Positions 61,569 to 64,000 of a stretch of 64,000 nucleotides of DNA are shown here, piece by piece. Location of the stretch: assembly GCF_918797505.1 (NCBI RefSeq), contig NC_092800.1:1116001-1180000 (forward strand), given 5' to 3'. This DNA comes from Bemisia tabaci. Taxonomy: Eukaryota; Arthropoda; Insecta; Hemiptera; Aleyrodidae. The position numbers were made by a program, and so were the translations under genes. How positions within the stretch are numbered: position 1 is the first letter of the stretch; each line of letters opens with the position of its first letter. The notes beneath the pieces were generated by a model that had not been told where the DNA came from, did not search any database, and was given only the letters and a program-made list of their open reading frames with translations.

Positions 61569-64000
61569 AATGGAGGCGTATGACGTGATAGCAAACCAAC
61601 CGGTCGTTATCGATAACGTAAGTTTTCTTTCACGTTCGCCTAGCTAGTTCAATTTTTTTACACTGAAAATTTTCATGTATTTCGCGAAATCAGGGAAGGT
61701 TTCTTCCACTAATTGCCCCCAAAGTCCGAGATGAAAGTGGATGAACTCATAACCAATGTTGTGATCAACTGTGATAACACCATGAAAATATTGAAATCAA
61801 CATGCTTTTTAACTTCGTCTATTTACTCCGTCTCCCTATTTTTCTGCACTATTGGTTCGGCTACCTTGCAGAAAAATTGTCCACTCTCTAGGATTTGGTA
61901 GCACTGAGAGAATTTCATAATTAGTCACTGCGTAGTTACCTATTTAGTAAGCTTTCATCGTTCATTTAGATGGAACTCAGAATTTGCGAAAGTTCTGGTC
62001 ATCTCCATATTATGCAAGCCTTATTAGTAAAATCTAATAGGGAGCTTCCTTGCCGCGCTTGTTAGAGATTGGATTCCTCCCAACTACATGATGCTCAAAA
62101 TCTACTCTACTTTAAACAATAAAACTGAACAGAAGCCCTAGCATGTGTTCAGTACGTTGAGAAATAAGTCAAGTCCACTCTGATACCACTTATCAGGACT
62201 GTTTTATGAATTTATGACTCAAATTATGAAGTGGTGCTGATTTTAGAGTAATCAAAAGAAACTAGATTTCATAAATTTACAATGTAAGAGACTTCTCGAG
62301 ACCCACTTTTCAGGAAGGAAAATATAGTTAATGGTTCTAATAAATGCTGTCTGTTTTCCTCCTGCAATACTGAAATTTTTGTTACTAAATCTCAGAGATC
62401 CCATTGATCACTCCTGTATTTTCGTTTTTCAGGGCTCTGGAGTAATCAAAGCTGGTTTCGCTGGTGACCAAGTACCCAAGTGTTGTTTTCCAAACTAGTA
62501 AGTTATTTTAATGTTTCTACATGCCTTATTTTCTGTTATTCTGGGGGTATCATGTAGAAAAAAGATTTACCTTTATGTGGTCAATCTAAATTGACGGTGA
62601 AATCAGGGCTTTTTATATCTGGAGAATGGAATGGATCGGGATCTTTGCGGTTTGGGCCGGTTCGACCAACCTAACCGTGGCCTCAACGAACCTTGGAAGA
62701 GCGGTCCAAGCATTCAACTGGAACGGATGTAACGCGCCAGTGGAACAGGATAAAAAAGTGATGCGTTCTGTAGCGATCCTCTGCAGTTAGGTTAAAAAAA
62801 AAAGCCCTACTGTGAAATCATGTTTTTTGGCGTAATTCTTGTCTTGTTCAACTTCTTGAAGCATAACTACTCATCATGTCTAATTAAATTTCAAATTGTG
62901 AATACGGCATCATTTACGTAAGTATGGAAATTGAAAATATGGAACTTTTTCACTAGTACATCATGTCATTGTGAAACGGCAGACGCCATTCAGGCCCGAT
63001 TCCTTGGTCCATCACAATTATGAGTTTCACTAATGATGGGTTGGAGCTGGAAATGTGTCTCTTTACCTGTGATGTGATTTGCAAGTGAGTCCTCTGCAAT
63101 TTGAAATTTTCACACTTAATTTCTCTTGTACAGTTTTTTGCTCAGTCTATCTATTGCTTTATCTATCTAATTACTGTTGAAAAGTATATCTTTGCAGCAA
63201 GTATGGCTTACATCTTGTTACCAACGATGTTGAAAGCATTGGAAATACTCTCTGTTTCAGTGTGGGAAGACCAAAGCATGTGCGTGTTATGGCTGGTGCC
63301 CTGGAAGGTGAAGAATTTGTCGGTCCCAAAGCTGAGGAGCATCGCGGATTGCTGAGCATCAAATATCCCATGGAGCATGGTGTTGTAACTGACTGGAATG
63401 ACATGGAGAAAATCTGGCAGTACATCTATGGCAAAGACCAACTTCAGACATTCTCAGAAGAGCATCCTGTTTTATTAACGGAAGCCCCATTGAACCCCCG
63501 CCGCAACAGAGAAAAGGCTGCTGAAATATTTTTTGAAACCTTTAACGTGCCTGCACTATATGTTTCAATGCAGGCTGTTTTGAGCTTGTGAGCACTTATT
63601 TTATATAATTTTTCCTCATATTTTCAACTCAGATTTTCAATTTGCCATAGAAGCCATTATATTTCAAAATATTTCCAATTCAAGATCTGACTCCATTCAC
63701 ATAAAAGCATTTTCTACCCGCTATGCCTTGCAGTACAAGCAACCAGTAGGGCAACAGAACACTCTTGATTTATGTAAAGAGCAATATCCTTACCATGATC
63801 TCCCTGTACCTAATTTATTTTTCGGAAGATCATAAAATCTGCCAACTGCATGAGCGCTTTTACACATTTTTAAAAGCTCCTTTCACTTTGATGCTGTTGT
63901 TAGTCACATCTAATAATATTTTTAATTTTATCAGGTATGCAACTGGAAGGATGACAGGAGTTGTTTTAGATGCAGGAGATGGAGTTACCCATGCGGTGCC
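61569..64000 (+). CDS. Arp1: actin-related protein 1 (centractin, dynactin subunit), 5' part
   Basis: Exons 61569-61616 ([16 protein letters not shown]), 62433-62497, 63261-63587 and 63935 onward, truncated by the window edge. Phases 0, 2 and 2 join without gaps. Arp1 forms the short filament of dynactin, the adaptor of cytoplasmic dynein. The nucleotide-binding actin motifs are present: [15 protein letters not shown] (phosphate 1) and [14 protein letters not shown] (phosphate 2). Arp1-specific segments are [20 protein letters not shown] and [20 protein letters not shown]. About 168 of the expected ~376 residues are visible. Intron 2 contains a GC-richer stretch (62610-62810) bounded by CAGGGCTTTTT and AAAAAAGCCCT that may be an insertion. 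Confidence 0.97.

Overview
This is nuclear DNA of an arthropod, almost certainly an insect. Its genes have short exons with GT..AG introns, it carries an interstitial tract of the insect telomere repeat TTAGG, and it holds a 12S rRNA mitochondrial insertion with insect-type sequence. A very dense population of short inverted-repeat elements (MITEs) fills introns and spacers. The repeat load would suit a hemipteran such as a whitefly, but nothing here proves the species.

Four protein genes can be reconstructed exon by exon with consistent splice phases. (1) 2770-6939, + strand: the 3' half of a secreted or lysosomal histidine acid phosphatase. (2) 9302-28265, - strand: a complete SLC6 Na+/Cl- dependent transporter of the GABA/taurine/creatine type, about 570 residues in ten exons. 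(3) 34478 to about 60806, - strand: Drc3 (LRRC48), a leucine-rich-repeat subunit of the nexin-dynein regulatory complex of motile cilia and sperm flagella, about 541-550 residues. (4) 61569 to the window end, + strand: Arp1 (centractin), the filament protein of dynactin, cut by the window edge. Genes 1 and 2 converge, 2 and 3 lie in tandem, and 3 and 4 are head to head. A perfect match to the RFX X-box (60997-61010) sits between genes 3 and 4. It lies about 190 bp upstream of a candidate first coding exon of Drc3 that encodes MSHFYK.

Most of the rest is mobile or repetitive DNA. There are at least ten copies of one TA-flanked MITE, nine of a palindromic GGACGTATTT MITE, six of a CAGTGGCG MITE, a TTAA-flanked element, a tRNA-derived SINE, and a 5'-truncated jockey-like LINE with a 12-bp target duplication. 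There are also tandem satellites (334 bp x3, 164 bp x2, an 18-bp minisatellite).

The most unusual structures are a group of larger, internally iterated, non-coding elements at 28647-30706, 35608-38098, 50484-51125 and 7498-8368. Each is built from one short motif repeated in both orientations near its ends. Three of them share a perfect-stem hairpin whose two arms change together between copies. A further odd region, 51.2-54.3 kb, holds homologous exon-like modules, a GC-rich 330-bp palindrome and an 18-mer present in opposite orientation in two of the modules.
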